Source: Dyadobacter koreensis (GTDB lineage Bacteria > Bacteroidota > Bacteroidia > Cytophagales > Spirosomataceae). Taken from it: DNA of 64,000 nucleotides. Positions 1 to 9,209 of this stretch are shown here, in pieces. The position numbers were made by a program, and so were the translations under genes. The stretch covers positions 248,001-312,000 of the forward strand of contig NZ_FNXY01000003.1 of the NCBI RefSeq assembly GCF_900108855.1. Direction: 5' to 3'. Within the stretch, counting starts at the first letter, position 1; every line of letters starts with the position of its first letter. The notes beneath the pieces are model-generated. The model saw only the letters and a list, made by a program, of their open reading frames with translations, did no database searches and was not told the origin of the DNA.

Positions 1-1
1 G

Positions 2-70
2 GCTGCGGAAGCAATTCGTGATTTCCAAAAAGCGGGTAAATCCAAACAAAAATTCTTTGGCAGAAAGTAA
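2..70 (+). CDS. 3' end of a gene entering from the left edge
   Basis: An open frame enters from the window edge and stops with TAA, giving only the last 22 residues (ending KQKFFGRK). The fragment is basic and hydrophilic. It is too short to assign a family. It converges with the stress-protein gene that ends 11 bases further on. Its reality depends on sequence outside the window. Confidence 0.4.
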   Translation, partial: AAEAIRDFQKAGKSKQKFFGRK

Positions 71-81
71 GTTTCTGACTT

Positions 82-624
82 TTAGTCGAGTTCGGTGTAG
101 CCGTCGTCTCCAAGAATATCATGCCCATTATTGTCATGAAAATCTTTAACAATCGCTTTCTTTTCCTCGAAACTTCGCGGATCGACGCTCACAATTATTC
201 CGCCTTCCTTCATACTGTCACCATAAGAATCGGTATGATCCTCCATTAATTTTGAGGCTTTTTCCTTATCAATCTCCTCTTTTACCTCTCCGGGTTTCGT
301 AATCGTTATTTTTTTAAATAGTGTTTTGGAAATCGCAATACCAAGCCCGGGCAACGAGATCATAGAGGTGATCGAAATAATGGCATCTGCGATTGCGTCC
401 GTCGCTTTTTCGACGGCCGATTCCGGTTTTTCGACATCATCGGAAGTCTGAACCACTTCGTTTTCATGTTTGCTCAGTGTCTCATCCGACATCAAAACTG
501 AGATGTCATCAGGCGTATGTCCGCGTCTGATCAGCGCATTGTAAGCGTTATCAGCATCTATCTTATTGAAAAATACCGCTGAGACTGTCCCAAGAGAACC
601 TGCCGAAAAACCAGAATTTGCCAT
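82..624 (-). CDS. General stress protein 17M/YflT-like protein
   Basis: 180 aa. The N-terminal region (about residues 10-50: GTVSAVFFNKIDADNAYNAL, then RRGHTPDDISVLMSDET) matches the pattern of the heat-induced stress protein YflT/GSP17M domain, in which a short strand is followed by a helix carrying an 'A..A...L...G' pattern. The middle (about 75-105) is Gly/Ile-rich and could be a membrane-associating hairpin. The C-terminal part repeats a strand-helix unit (GGIIVSVDP...KAIVKDFHDNNGHDIL). The biochemical role is unknown; homologues are induced by general stress. It lies directly upstream of a 57-aa ORF on the same strand. The neighbourhood (trehalose synthesis, small stress-type genes) supports a stress role, which is inference. 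Confidence 0.7.
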   Translation of the reverse strand: MANSGFSAGSLGTVSAVFFNKIDADNAYNALIRRGHTPDDISVLMSDETLSKHENEVVQTSDDVEKPESAVEKATDAIADAIISITSMISLPGLGIAISKTLFKKITITKPGEVKEEIDKEKASKLMEDHTDSYGDSMKEGGIIVSVDPRSFEEKKAIVKDFHDNNGHDILGDDGYTELD

Positions 625-654
625 CGATGTTTATTTTTTCTGTAATTTATTGAT

Positions 655-828
655 TTAATCATTCAACGGAACAAGATCTTCTTCCCGAAAAGTATTTTCT
701 GTCGGCTCACCATTTTCGTCATCAAATTTACAGCGTACTTCTCCGTCTATGTTGCTGATCACGGTCATTCCAGTGGTTCCGGTTTTTTCCTTCACCCAGG
801 TTCCTTCTTCAAATTTTGGACTGCTCAT
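655..828 (-). CDS. Small hypothetical protein (57 aa, YodC/DUF2158-like)
   Basis: This small ORF starts ATG and reads MSSPKFEEGTWVKEKTGTTG and then MTVISNIDGEVRCKFDDENG, ending in EEDLVPLND. The pattern 'G..V..K.GT.GMTV' followed by a Trp/Cys-type strand and a terminal '...DLVPL' resembles the small beta-barrel YodC/DUF2158 family; the match is by eye. It fills the space between the AsmA-like gene and the stress-protein gene on the same strand, with 18 bases to the former. Function is unknown. Confidence 0.65.
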   Translation of the reverse strand: MSSPKFEEGTWVKEKTGTTGMTVISNIDGEVRCKFDDENGEPTENTFREEDLVPLND

Positions 829-846
829 AATTCGTTTGGTTTTATG

Positions 847-2052
847 TTATTTATTACTATCTTTTTTCTTACCTTCTTTATCCTTGTCTTTTTTGTCTTT
901 GCCGGCTTTGTCCTTACTATCATTTTTCGAGAAGATCTTTTGCAGGAAAGTCTTGTTTTCGTCTTTTCCGACTTTAACCGACCCAATCGAAATTTCATTA
1001 TCAATCGCCGGTTGCAGCGCATGTATAAACGCGTTTTGCAACACATTCGACAAAGCGTACCAGACATTTGTCTGAGGATCGGCAAGATCTCCCTTGAATG
1101 GGATTTTCGTCGCAAGCTGATCTTTCGGCTGATTTTCAAAGATCTCAGCTACTGTTCCTGCTGCGCCTTCCCACAATTTTTGAAGCAGATTATCTTTTCT
1201 GTCCTCCTTTCCCAACACATCAAGATCTTTGATGATCGGCTTTAAATAACCCGCAAACTTCTTCTCCTTTGCTGCAACTTCTGTATACAAACCAAACGTT
1301 CCTTTATTCACGTCAATTTTGGCATAAGCCTGAAAAAAATCATTCAGTTTGACCATGTTTGTATTTTTCAGCTCGGCACTCATATCAAAGGTCGGCGAAA
1401 CGGCCAATGGATTCGCCTTTGCATCGAAAGTTAAAGTTCCCTCATATAAATTCGCCGATGCATCGATTGTAGCAGGTAAGACAACCGTCGAATCATAGCT
1501 GTTTGTAAGGTTCTGAGCCAGGATGTGAAGTTCGGTCATCTGGAGATCAACTTTCGGCTTCGTCGACTCGTCGATATATTGCACTTTCCCGTTAATAATC
1601 TCACAACGGTTGATTCGAAGCGGCATAAAATCATCCAGCAGCTCTTTCAATGCCGAGGAGTCTTTTGCAACATCCTTCGGCTCTACCTTGTCTTTTGTAA
1701 AACGGATCGTGGGTTCCTTCAAAGCAACTTCTCCCACAATGGATCCTTTGAACAAAGATTTCCATTCAACAGACAGATCAATAACCGAAGCCGCGAAAAA
1801 AGGCGTTTGCTTATTAGTCACCGTATCTCTTTTATCCAGATAAATACTGTCAACCTTGTACGCGCCGCGAATGATCGACAGGTCAATATCTTTAACATGG
1901 CCATAGTAACCTTTCATAGTCGCCAGGTTTTTGTTTACCAGATGAAGAACCACATAAGGCAACACAAGCCTAGCAATCACGATCAATACGATGAACCCAA
2001 CAAAGAAATAAAATGCTTTTCGCTTGCGATGCCTTGGCTTACGCGTTTCCAT
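847..2052 (-). CDS. AsmA-like/DUF748-type membrane-anchored protein
   Basis: 401 aa. A basic N-terminus (ETRKPRHRKRK) precedes one hydrophobic segment (about residues 13-37), so the protein is anchored in the inner membrane with the bulk in the periplasm. The body carries repeated 'I.L......' beta segments typical of the AsmA/DUF748 group (for example VKDIDLSIIRGAYKVDSIYL and INGKVQYIDEST). The last ~30 residues are a strongly charged Lys/Asp/Glu tail (KDKAGKDKKDKDKEGKKKDS). AsmA-type proteins act in envelope lipid transport or outer-membrane homeostasis; the role here is inferred only from architecture. It follows the treY-malQ gene by 30 bases on the same strand and could be cotranscribed. 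Confidence 0.75.
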   Translation of the reverse strand: METRKPRHRKRKAFYFFVGFIVLIVIARLVLPYVVLHLVNKNLATMKGYYGHVKDIDLSIIRGAYKVDSIYLDKRDTVTNKQTPFFAASVIDLSVEWKSLFKGSIVGEVALKEPTIRFTKDKVEPKDVAKDSSALKELLDDFMPLRINRCEIINGKVQYIDESTKPKVDLQMTELHILAQNLTNSYDSTVVLPATIDASANLYEGTLTFDAKANPLAVSPTFDMSAELKNTNMVKLNDFFQAYAKIDVNKGTFGLYTEVAAKEKKFAGYLKPIIKDLDVLGKEDRKDNLLQKLWEGAAGTVAEIFENQPKDQLATKIPFKGDLADPQTNVWYALSNVLQNAFIHALQPAIDNEISIGSVKVGKDENKTFLQKIFSKNDSKDKAGKDKKDKDKEGKKKDSNK

Positions 2053-2082
2053 AGTCTGTTCGTTTCGTGGTAATTTTAACCG

Positions 2083-5000
2083 CTAATCCCGGTCGAATAA
2101 AATCGTTAATTGTTTCAAAAAGGATTCATTTTCAGTCGTAATTTGCCCGGGTACAAGCCGCCAGAGCCAATTATCATCTCCTGAACCAGGACTATTCATT
2201 TTGCTGCTTTCATCTAAATTCAATACATCCTGAATGGGCAAGATCGCCGTTTTCGCCACCGATGCATAAGCAAGTCTTGCCATAACAGCGTAAATATTTT
2301 CTTCCTTTAATGGCATCCCCACATAACTTTCGAGCCTGGTTTTGGTCTCATCATCAATATCTTGCCTAAACCATCCCCTGATTGTATTGTTGTCATGCGT
2401 GCCAGTATAAGCGATAAAATTCTCTTTATAGCGATGAGGAATATATTCTGATTGCGGCATATTCTCCTCAAATGCAAACTGCAACACTTTCATGCCAGGA
2501 AGATGCAGTTTGTCGCGTAGCTCATAAACTGCCGGGCTGCTCTCGCCCAGATCTTCTGCTACAAAAGGCAGACTTCCAAGAGCATTTTGTAGTATCTCGA
2601 AAAACTTATCGCCGGGACCTAATTTCCACTCTCCGTTTTCAGCTGTCTTTTCACCACCCGGAACGACCCAGTAATCTGCAAAGGCACGAAAATGATCCAG
2701 ACGCACGACATCAAAAAGTTCAATATTCTTTTTCAATCTATCGATCCACCATTGATAACGTTGTTTTTTTAGCGCATCCCAGTCAAAAACAGGCATACCC
2801 CATAGTTGTCCGCTTTCTGAAAAAGCATCAGGAGGCACACCGGCCACGCCGGTTATTTTTCCATGATCGTCCAACAAGAATAAATCTCTGTGTGCCCAGA
2901 CGTCAGCCGAATTATAACTTACATAAAAGGGAAGATCTCCCAGAAATTCGATGTCGCTCTCATTACAATATTTCCGTAGCGACTTCCATTGCTTATCAAA
3001 AATATACTGCACCCATTTCACAAAACGAATTTTTTCCGCATCCGTTTTTGTCAAGTTTCCCAGTGTTTCAGTATCCCGAAGTTTATACTCGTCCTCCCAC
3101 TCGATCCAGGGCTTTCCGTCGTGATGATTTCGTATCACCATATAAAGCGAGAAGTCATTCAGCCATTCTTCGTTTTCTTCACAGAATTTATCAAATTCAT
3201 CTACGAAAGATGAATCTTTCCCCTCATTAAAAACGGCATATGCCTTATGCAGCAGTTCCATTTTGATCCTTTCTGCTGAACTGTAATCTGCCTTATCTGT
3301 CGTCGCCAGATGATAACCAGAAAGATCAACATCTGGTAGCAATCCATCTCTGGCTAGCACTTCCGGACTGATTAGTATCGGGTTTCCGGCACGGCTTGAA
3401 AGGGCGCTGTAAGGCGAATTCCCCTGCGAAGATTCCGTCGGGTTCAAGGGAAGCAACTGCCACACTTTTTGATTACTCCGATGTAAAAAGTCGGCGAATG
3501 CATATGCCTCGGGACCCATATCACCTATTCCGAAAGGAGAAGGTAAAGAGGAAATATGGATTAAAATACCCGCATTCCGCTTCTTATCCACTTTTGTGCC
3601 TTTTAATATCCCAACTGGCAGATTTGTAAATAAATTCCCCAGTGCAATTTTATGCTGAAATTCTTGCTGATTTCCTGACACCAGATTTTCCCATTCGCTA
3701 TTGAGCCCTTCGGGCAAAATGACACGTGTATTTCCCCAATCAAGTTCGAAGAAATCTTTATTTTGTTCCTTACAAAGCGAAGCAGTGTTCAACGGTACAA
3801 CCGTAACAATAACCGATTGTTTATAAGACCTTGTAAAAGCCAGAAGGTTATTTTTGTAAACACCTTCAACTTTTAAGGGTGTATATTTTCCCTCTGCAAA
3901 AAGTGCGCTATTGTTCCTGCGTAAATCGAAAAGCTGATGAGTCAACCACAGTTTGACTGCTCCATTATTTCTGTTTTCCCAGAGCTTTTCCAATAATCTA
4001 TCCTGATCTTCATAGTCGTCAAAACTTTTCAACGCTTCGGATCTTTTTGTAAAATCAACTTTCCGGCGGTTATCAGGATCAACCAAGCTTAAATCCCACA
4101 TTTCACACCCCTGATATACATCTGGGATACCCGGGCATGTGAATTTCAATAAAAGCTGACTTAAAGAATTGATAATTCCATAATCAGATATTTTCCCCTG
4201 GAACGCTGAAAATTTCCCCCAAAATGGATTCTGTTTATTTAACAGGTTTTTTGTAAAAGTCCTGACCCCGGCTTCATATTCCTCGTTTGGTTCAGTGTAG
4301 TTCGTTTTCACCTTAGCTTCCCGAAACGCTTTTTGAAGATATTCTTCGAAGCGGCTTCCAAAATCGTCTTCACCTTCACCAGGCATCGGATACGCTCCGA
4401 GAAGGTTTTGATAGATAAAATATTCGTCATTGATATCCGGCGTCGAAGGCGCTTCTTTCAGCGAAGCATTTATTTTTTGCCATTCCCTGACATTCGCAAA
4501 CCATTCTTCACTGAGGTCCGTCAAAACGTTCAGGCGGGCACGCACATCCTCTCCCCTCTTCGTGTCGTGCGTAGATGTTGTATTCAAAGACAACGGCCAG
4601 TGCTTTTTCCGGTATTTCATTTTTTTATGAAAAGCCTCCACAGAAATTCCAAAACTTTCAGGAGAATCACCCACATCGCTGTGACCGATAAAGCGGTTAT
4701 AGGTATACATCAACGTATCTTCCCCACCCTTCGCCATAATCGGACCGGTGAACTGCATACATCTATGATAAAATTCCGCTAATCGTTGATTGTAATCTTC
4801 TACGTCGCTCTCCGAAACAGAAAAGAAACAAGATTCCAATAACTCAATGGCATCAGAAAGTTGAGGATGAATCGCTTTTACTTCCGTAAAAATATTTTTT
4901 AAAGCTGACTTCTCGTCGTCTTCGAAAGGTAAAGAACCATAATAACGGTAGACAGAACAGTGAATCAGAAATTCACCTATCGCATTTTTTATATTTTCTT

Positions 5001-6306
5001 TGCCCAGTTTTTCTATACGCTCCTGTTCCGTTAAATTTAATTCAACGAATAGCTGATAAAGATTTTCGAGCTCACCACCCATATGCTCGTAAAGAATATA
5101 TGCTTTCTTCTCTAAAAGTTGCGTTTGCGCCGACTCCTGCTCAAAGGTTAACTCGTGATAAAAATCTGTGAACTGTTTTTCTGCCGAAGCCTTCGTGAGG
5201 ACATTGTTGACTGTCGCCAGAAATTCATAACCGGTAGTTCCCTGAATCGGCCATTGGCGGGGCATCTCTTCATCCTGACCTAGAATTTTTTCAACGACGA
5301 CATAAGTTTCATCTCCCGTCAGTTCCCTGATTTGTTCAAGATAAAGGTCTGGGTCATACAATCCGTCGATATGATCGATACGTATCCCCTGAAAAATTCC
5401 TTCTTCGATCAGTGTCTTAGTTAATTGATGGTATTCCTGAAAAACTTCTTCATTCTGGATATTTAGGCAGATCAGGCCATTAACGGTAAAGAAACGGCGA
5501 AAATTTATTTGCTGTTCGGTTTTTTGCCAATGACATAAAGCATAGGTCTGGTTGTCCACAAGATCCAAAAGCTTCGACTCATCATTATTGATTTCGGCTA
5601 ATTTTTCATCAAGCCAGAGTTTGACGTTCCCGTCAGTCAGCAGTGATTTTAGCTGTAGAAGAATTTCATTCCATCGCTGCGAAAATAAGTACGAATCTTC
5701 GATTTCCTTTGCTTCCTGAATTTGAGAAATAATCTGTTCAACGGCCTGGCTTTTAGAAACCGGTTCCGAAGATAATATTTTCAGATAAGACCTGGGATTA
5801 ACAGGAAAAACCGAGTCTTCATACTTGATCACCAGACGGTTTGAATCGTATTTCAATTTCACTTTTCCATCCCTTATCAGTTCTTCCAGATCCGATCCCA
5901 AAAAGGGCACCATTAGCTTTCCCTGAAACAACCTGCTGTTCCAAGCTACGTCAAAAAACGTAGAATACATGGATTTTGTGCCCTTTTCGAGCATATCCAT
6001 TAGCCATGGATTTTCTGAGTGGAAAGCCATATGGTTAGGTACAATGTCTTGAAGCCATCCCATTTGTTGTTGCTTTAATTGCTCACTGATTGACTTCAAC
6101 ATGTCTAAATTGCCAATTTCAGGATCAATTTTATTTGGATTTACACCGTCATATCCGTGCATGCTGCCAGCCGTCGATCTGAAAACTGGTGATGCGTAAA
6201 TGGTACTTACTCCCAGTTTTTTTAGATATGGAATCAGTTTTTCCAGGTCGTTAAACGTAAAATCTTTATGAAACTGTAATCGATATGTAGCGATTGGATT
6301 ATTCAT
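2083..6306 (-). CDS. treY: Fused malto-oligosyltrehalose synthase (TreY) and 4-alpha-glucanotransferase (MalQ)
   Basis: 1407 aa with two complete enzymes. Residues 1-~890 are TreY, which isomerises the reducing-end glucosyl residue of maltodextrin to a trehalosyl end: N-terminal IATYRLQF and GYDG, then the GH13 catalytic signatures IRIDHIDG (Asp ~311), VVEKILG (Glu ~339) and STHDTKRGED (~578-587). Residues ~910-1407 are MalQ (GH77 amylomaltase): SSLPSPFGIGDMG, VVRLDHFRAFADYW (nucleophile Asp ~1204), FVAEDLGE (acid/base Glu ~1252) and TGTHDNNT. MalQ enzymes are about 500 aa, which fits. Its ATG lies inside the last codons of treZ (8-base overlap), implying translational coupling. The fusion would couple maltodextrin disproportionation to trehalose formation. 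I see no frameshift between the halves. Confidence 0.95.
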   Translation of the reverse strand: MNNPIATYRLQFHKDFTFNDLEKLIPYLKKLGVSTIYASPVFRSTAGSMHGYDGVNPNKIDPEIGNLDMLKSISEQLKQQQMGWLQDIVPNHMAFHSENPWLMDMLEKGTKSMYSTFFDVAWNSRLFQGKLMVPFLGSDLEELIRDGKVKLKYDSNRLVIKYEDSVFPVNPRSYLKILSSEPVSKSQAVEQIISQIQEAKEIEDSYLFSQRWNEILLQLKSLLTDGNVKLWLDEKLAEINNDESKLLDLVDNQTYALCHWQKTEQQINFRRFFTVNGLICLNIQNEEVFQEYHQLTKTLIEEGIFQGIRIDHIDGLYDPDLYLEQIRELTGDETYVVVEKILGQDEEMPRQWPIQGTTGYEFLATVNNVLTKASAEKQFTDFYHELTFEQESAQTQLLEKKAYILYEHMGGELENLYQLFVELNLTEQERIEKLGKENIKNAIGEFLIHCSVYRYYGSLPFEDDEKSALKNIFTEVKAIHPQLSDAIELLESCFFSVSESDVEDYNQRLAEFYHRCMQFTGPIMAKGGEDTLMYTYNRFIGHSDVGDSPESFGISVEAFHKKMKYRKKHWPLSLNTTSTHDTKRGEDVRARLNVLTDLSEEWFANVREWQKINASLKEAPSTPDINDEYFIYQNLLGAYPMPGEGEDDFGSRFEEYLQKAFREAKVKTNYTEPNEEYEAGVRTFTKNLLNKQNPFWGKFSAFQGKISDYGIINSLSQLLLKFTCPGIPDVYQGCEMWDLSLVDPDNRRKVDFTKRSEALKSFDDYEDQDRLLEKLWENRNNGAVKLWLTHQLFDLRRNNSALFAEGKYTPLKVEGVYKNNLLAFTRSYKQSVIVTVVPLNTASLCKEQNKDFFELDWGNTRVILPEGLNSEWENLVSGNQQEFQHKIALGNLFTNLPVGILKGTKVDKKRNAGILIHISSLPSPFGIGDMGPEAYAFADFLHRSNQKVWQLLPLNPTESSQGNSPYSALSSRAGNPILISPEVLARDGLLPDVDLSGYHLATTDKADYSSAERIKMELLHKAYAVFNEGKDSSFVDEFDKFCEENEEWLNDFSLYMVIRNHHDGKPWIEWEDEYKLRDTETLGNLTKTDAEKIRFVKWVQYIFDKQWKSLRKYCNESDIEFLGDLPFYVSYNSADVWAHRDLFLLDDHGKITGVAGVPPDAFSESGQLWGMPVFDWDALKKQRYQWWIDRLKKNIELFDVVRLDHFRAFADYWVVPGGEKTAENGEWKLGPGDKFFEILQNALGSLPFVAEDLGESSPAVYELRDKLHLPGMKVLQFAFEENMPQSEYIPHRYKENFIAYTGTHDNNTIRGWFRQDIDDETKTRLESYVGMPLKEENIYAVMARLAYASVAKTAILPIQDVLNLDESSKMNSPGSGDDNWLWRLVPGQITTENESFLKQLTILFDRD

Positions 6307-8146
6307 GCTCGTTGCTGTAAAGGGTAAAAGATTCTGGAGGTAAAACCAGGGAAATTTCTTCTGAAATAGTTCTTGGCAAATCTTCTGTACCTTTCCATTT
6401 CAGGTCAGATGAAGCGAGTAATTTGTGCCAAGTCGTTGCAAAAACCGGAACTTTAACCTGTTGCGGTTCTTTTGAAAAATTCATCATACAGATTGTATGT
6501 TGAATTTTATGTTGTCTTTGTAAAACAATCACACCCTGATCAGCCGTATATTCGACAGAGACATCTTTCCGGTTCAAAATATGCAGAGCCGCGTGCTCCT
6601 TTCTGATAGTGATTAATTTTTTATAATAACTGAGCATCGTTTTATGCGGCTCCTGCCCGATTAAGTCCCATTGCAGTTTTGAATTTTCAAAAGTTTCCTC
6701 TGACATCGGGTCTGGCGCATCACCTTCTATATGGAATGCTTCAAATTCTTTCTTTCGGCCTTTCCGCACTGCCTCGGCAAGTTCAGGATCGGTATGGCTG
6801 ACAAAGTACTGAAACGGGTTACTCTCACCATATTCCTCGCCCATAAACAGCATGGGCAGATATGGGCTGACAAGAACCGCTCCTGCAAGCAATTTCTGCA
6901 TTTCAAAACTCACCAAAACACTCGTTCTTTCGCCTAACATCCGATTACCCACATGATCGTGATTCTGGGAAAAAACAATAAACTGCTGTCCTGGATTTTC
7001 CGCTGCCTTTACTCCGAATTTTTTCTTACGGTGATCTGAATACGAACCATCATATACGTAAGCATCTTCATACGATTTTGCCAGCGAGACTACGCTTTCG
7101 AAATCTGAGTAATATCCGGTTTTTGGTTGACCGGAACTCACACGTAACGCATGATGAAACTCGTCAATCCATTGCGCGTCCAGCCCGAAGCCACCCTTGT
7201 TGATAGGATTAATATACCTTGTATCATTGAGGTCAAGCTCAGCGATAAGATAATGATTCCGCCCGGTTTCGCGGATCAGGACGTCAACATGCTGCTTGAT
7301 TTCCTGTAAAATATGAACCGGACTAAAATCTTTTATCGCATGAACTGCGTCCATCCGTAGTCCGTCAATATGAAAATCACGAAACCACATAAGCGTATTT
7401 TCGATAAAAAACTTCCTTACATAATCACACCAGGCATCGTCAAAATTGATCGCGTTTCCCCATGGCGTATGGTATTTATCGGTAAAATAATGCCCAAAGT
7501 TCTCAAAATGATTTCCTTCCGGACCAACGTGATTAAAAACCACGTCAAGAACGACGGCCAGACCTTTGTTATGGCAGGTATCAACCAGCATCTGCAGACC
7601 CTTTGCACCGCCGTAGGAATTCTGAACACAAAAAGGGAAAACACCATCATATCCCCAGTTTCGGTCTCCGGAAAATTGAGCAACAGGCATAATCTCGATG
7701 GCTGTGATGCCCAGATCGATCAAATAATCCAGCTTTTTCTCAATCTCTGCAAATGTCCCTTCCTGCGTAAAAGTACCTGTATGCAGTTCGTAAAATATAT
7801 AATCTTTAAGCGGAAAATTTCTCCATTTGTCATCGGTCCAGCCAAAATCCAGAATGTCGTATGCCTGCGAAGCCCCGTGCACACCGTCAGGCTGTGATAA
7901 AGAAGCCGGATCAGGAAACTGAACTTTTCCGTCGAGCTGGTAGAAGTAAAGATCGCCAGGCTTTAAGGTTTCTGTTGTTAATGTCCATAATCCATAACTG
8001 TCACCACGGAGCGGCTCGCTTCTATCTTTATTAACATAATATATCTCGGCACATTCGACCTTGGGCGCCCATAAGGCAATCTCGGCTTTCCCCTCTTTGT
8101 TAAAATTTACTCCTAATCTGCGTTTTTCTACATCAATTTCTTCCAT
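6299..8146 (-). CDS. treZ: Malto-oligosyltrehalose trehalohydrolase
   Basis: 615 aa, a normal length for TreZ. The enzyme releases free trehalose from maltooligosyltrehalose made by TreY. An N-terminal CBM48-like beta domain (about 1-95; VNFNKEGKAEIALWAPKV) is followed by a GH13 barrel with VVLDVVFNHVG, DGLRMDAVHAIKD (nucleophile Asp ~266), IAELDLND (acid/base Glu ~303) and FSQNHDHVGNR (third carboxylate). The IDEFHHALRV segment after the Glu is typical of TreZ rather than branching enzyme. It is the first gene of the treZ-treY/malQ pair. A glycogen debranching enzyme (TreX), usual in this pathway, is not in the window. Confidence 0.95.
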   Translation of the reverse strand: MEEIDVEKRRLGVNFNKEGKAEIALWAPKVECAEIYYVNKDRSEPLRGDSYGLWTLTTETLKPGDLYFYQLDGKVQFPDPASLSQPDGVHGASQAYDILDFGWTDDKWRNFPLKDYIFYELHTGTFTQEGTFAEIEKKLDYLIDLGITAIEIMPVAQFSGDRNWGYDGVFPFCVQNSYGGAKGLQMLVDTCHNKGLAVVLDVVFNHVGPEGNHFENFGHYFTDKYHTPWGNAINFDDAWCDYVRKFFIENTLMWFRDFHIDGLRMDAVHAIKDFSPVHILQEIKQHVDVLIRETGRNHYLIAELDLNDTRYINPINKGGFGLDAQWIDEFHHALRVSSGQPKTGYYSDFESVVSLAKSYEDAYVYDGSYSDHRKKKFGVKAAENPGQQFIVFSQNHDHVGNRMLGERTSVLVSFEMQKLLAGAVLVSPYLPMLFMGEEYGESNPFQYFVSHTDPELAEAVRKGRKKEFEAFHIEGDAPDPMSEETFENSKLQWDLIGQEPHKTMLSYYKKLITIRKEHAALHILNRKDVSVEYTADQGVIVLQRQHKIQHTICMMNFSKEPQQVKVPVFATTWHKLLASSDLKWKGTEDLPRTISEEISLVLPPESFTLYSNEHE

Positions 8147-8264
8147 AGGATTTATATAGGACTGAATTTTTTCTGAGTCTCAGTCGAGTCTTCCCTGATA
8201 AATTACTGTGCCAGTCTGCTAATCATCCCGTGTTAATTGTTGTCACATAAGGTTTTTAATAAAA

Positions 8265-8293
8265 AACAGGAAAGCTGAATCAGCTTTCCTGTT
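8265..8293 (-). terminator. Rho-independent terminator
   Basis: A near-perfect 14-bp inverted repeat (AACAGGAAAGCTGA / TCAGCTTTCCTGTT) with a single-base centre is followed, read on the minus strand, by a run of T. It lies downstream of the 139-aa gene that ends at 8377 and upstream of treZ. It should separate the two transcripts. Confidence 0.8.
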
Positions 8294-8376
8294 AACCACC
8301 TACGAAATCACACACTACTTGAATCGAAAAACCGCCTCAATCTTTCAGGCCAGATAGTTATCCGGCTTACACAATC

Positions 8377-8796
8377 CTATTTTTTTGAGACAAATTTGCT
8401 AAACCGGCTTTCCTTTCCGTCGGCTGTTTTTTCCTGATATAAGAATTCCAGATTGCTCTCATCGAACTTGGCAAAAAAGTCATCCCAACTTATCTCTTCC
8501 AGCGTATCTTTTCCGGAATATCCGGGAAAATCAATCCTCAGAATTCCCGTTTCGTCCTTCTCCTCCGTTCCTTTAACGGTTGCAGGTTTTCCTCCACGCG
8601 CTTCAACCCATTTCTGGATTTTCTTATGATCCGTTGTTGTTAATGATTTCGCACTGCCCGAATCCTTCGCCGCGCCGGTCTTGGTAGTACTTTTCTTAGC
8701 CGAAGCCTTAGCCTTAGGTTTGTCCGTTTCAGAAGACTGTTTTGTATGTTTAACTGTTGCTGTTGCCATGACGTTAAAGTTTTGATTTGCAGACAT
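8377..8796 (-). CDS. Conserved hypothetical protein of the 'ITDHxxIxxWxExRGG...FPGYSG' family, with Lys/Ala/Ser-rich N-terminus
   Basis: 139 aa. Residues ~1-55 are a low-complexity basic region (KPKAKASAKKSTTKTGAAKD) resembling a histone H1-like tail. The C-terminal ~85 residues (TTDHKKIQKWVEARGGKPATVKG..., LRIDFPGYSG, EISWDDFFAKFDESNLEFLYQ) belong to a widespread small family that databases often label '1,4-alpha-glucan branching enzyme'. Nothing in it resembles a GH13 or GH57 enzyme, so that label is unsupported. The family probably binds nucleic acid or protein; unproven. An internal ATG at residue 10 (position 8769) is an equally plausible start. It sits upstream of treZ but is separated from it by a terminator. 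Confidence 0.8.
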   Translation of the reverse strand: MSANQNFNVMATATVKHTKQSSETDKPKAKASAKKSTTKTGAAKDSGSAKSLTTTDHKKIQKWVEARGGKPATVKGTEEKDETGILRIDFPGYSGKDTLEEISWDDFFAKFDESNLEFLYQEKTADGKESRFSKFVSKK

Positions 8797-8962
8797 AATT
8801 AAAAAAAGTATGCCTTAAAAAAACGTATATTCTATTTTTTCAAAATTTTATTTTACAAGATTACCTAACCTGAACCGGGTCCAAAAGGCAACATAAATAT
8901 GCTAACCGGAGAATGCTAAAACCGGATATTACGAATAAAAAATTTTCAGATTATCCGGGTAT

Positions 8963-9142
8963 TTAGTCTTTGACGTATTCCCATTTTTCGACATCGCTCC
9001 GGTTGTGGGTAGTTAATTCAGCAGAATAGATTTCGATATACATTTGATTTTCGAGATCAAACTCACCGTCTCTCCACTGGTCATCATCAATTCGCTTAAA
9101 CTTCACTAAGGCACCGTTGTCGGGAGTATCTGATGGTTTCAT
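8963..9142 (-). CDS. Small hypothetical protein (59 aa)
   Basis: An ATG-initiated ORF reads MKPSDTPDNGALVKFKRIDD, then DQWRDGEFDLENQMYIEIYS, ending in DVEKWEYVKD. It is acidic and aromatic, with several beta-prone stretches ('ALVKFKRID', 'MYIEIYS'), suggesting a small folded beta protein. I do not recognise the family. It is followed by about 165 bases of AT-rich spacer before the 139-aa gene on the same strand. Its start lies back to back with a palindrome-containing promoter region that serves the divergent 206-aa gene. Confidence 0.55.
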   Translation of the reverse strand: MKPSDTPDNGALVKFKRIDDDQWRDGEFDLENQMYIEIYSAELTTHNRSDVEKWEYVKD

Positions 9143-9209
9143 ATTCTTTGATTAAAGTTTATCTATCAAATACAAATCAAAATAATGCCAGCACAATTTT
9201 GAATCACTT

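Noticed and set aside
844..1245. 133-aa ORF on the plus strand
   Set aside because: Antisense to the AsmA-like gene; Phe/Ile-rich composition is the shadow of its Lys/Asp tail.
1525..2073. 182-aa ORF on the plus strand
   Set aside because: Shadow of the AsmA-like gene on the opposite strand; no signal or domain.
2472..3230. 252-aa ORF on the plus strand
   Set aside because: It lies wholly antisense to the MalQ half of the treY-malQ gene and has no recognisable domain; the sense reading has intact catalytic motifs.
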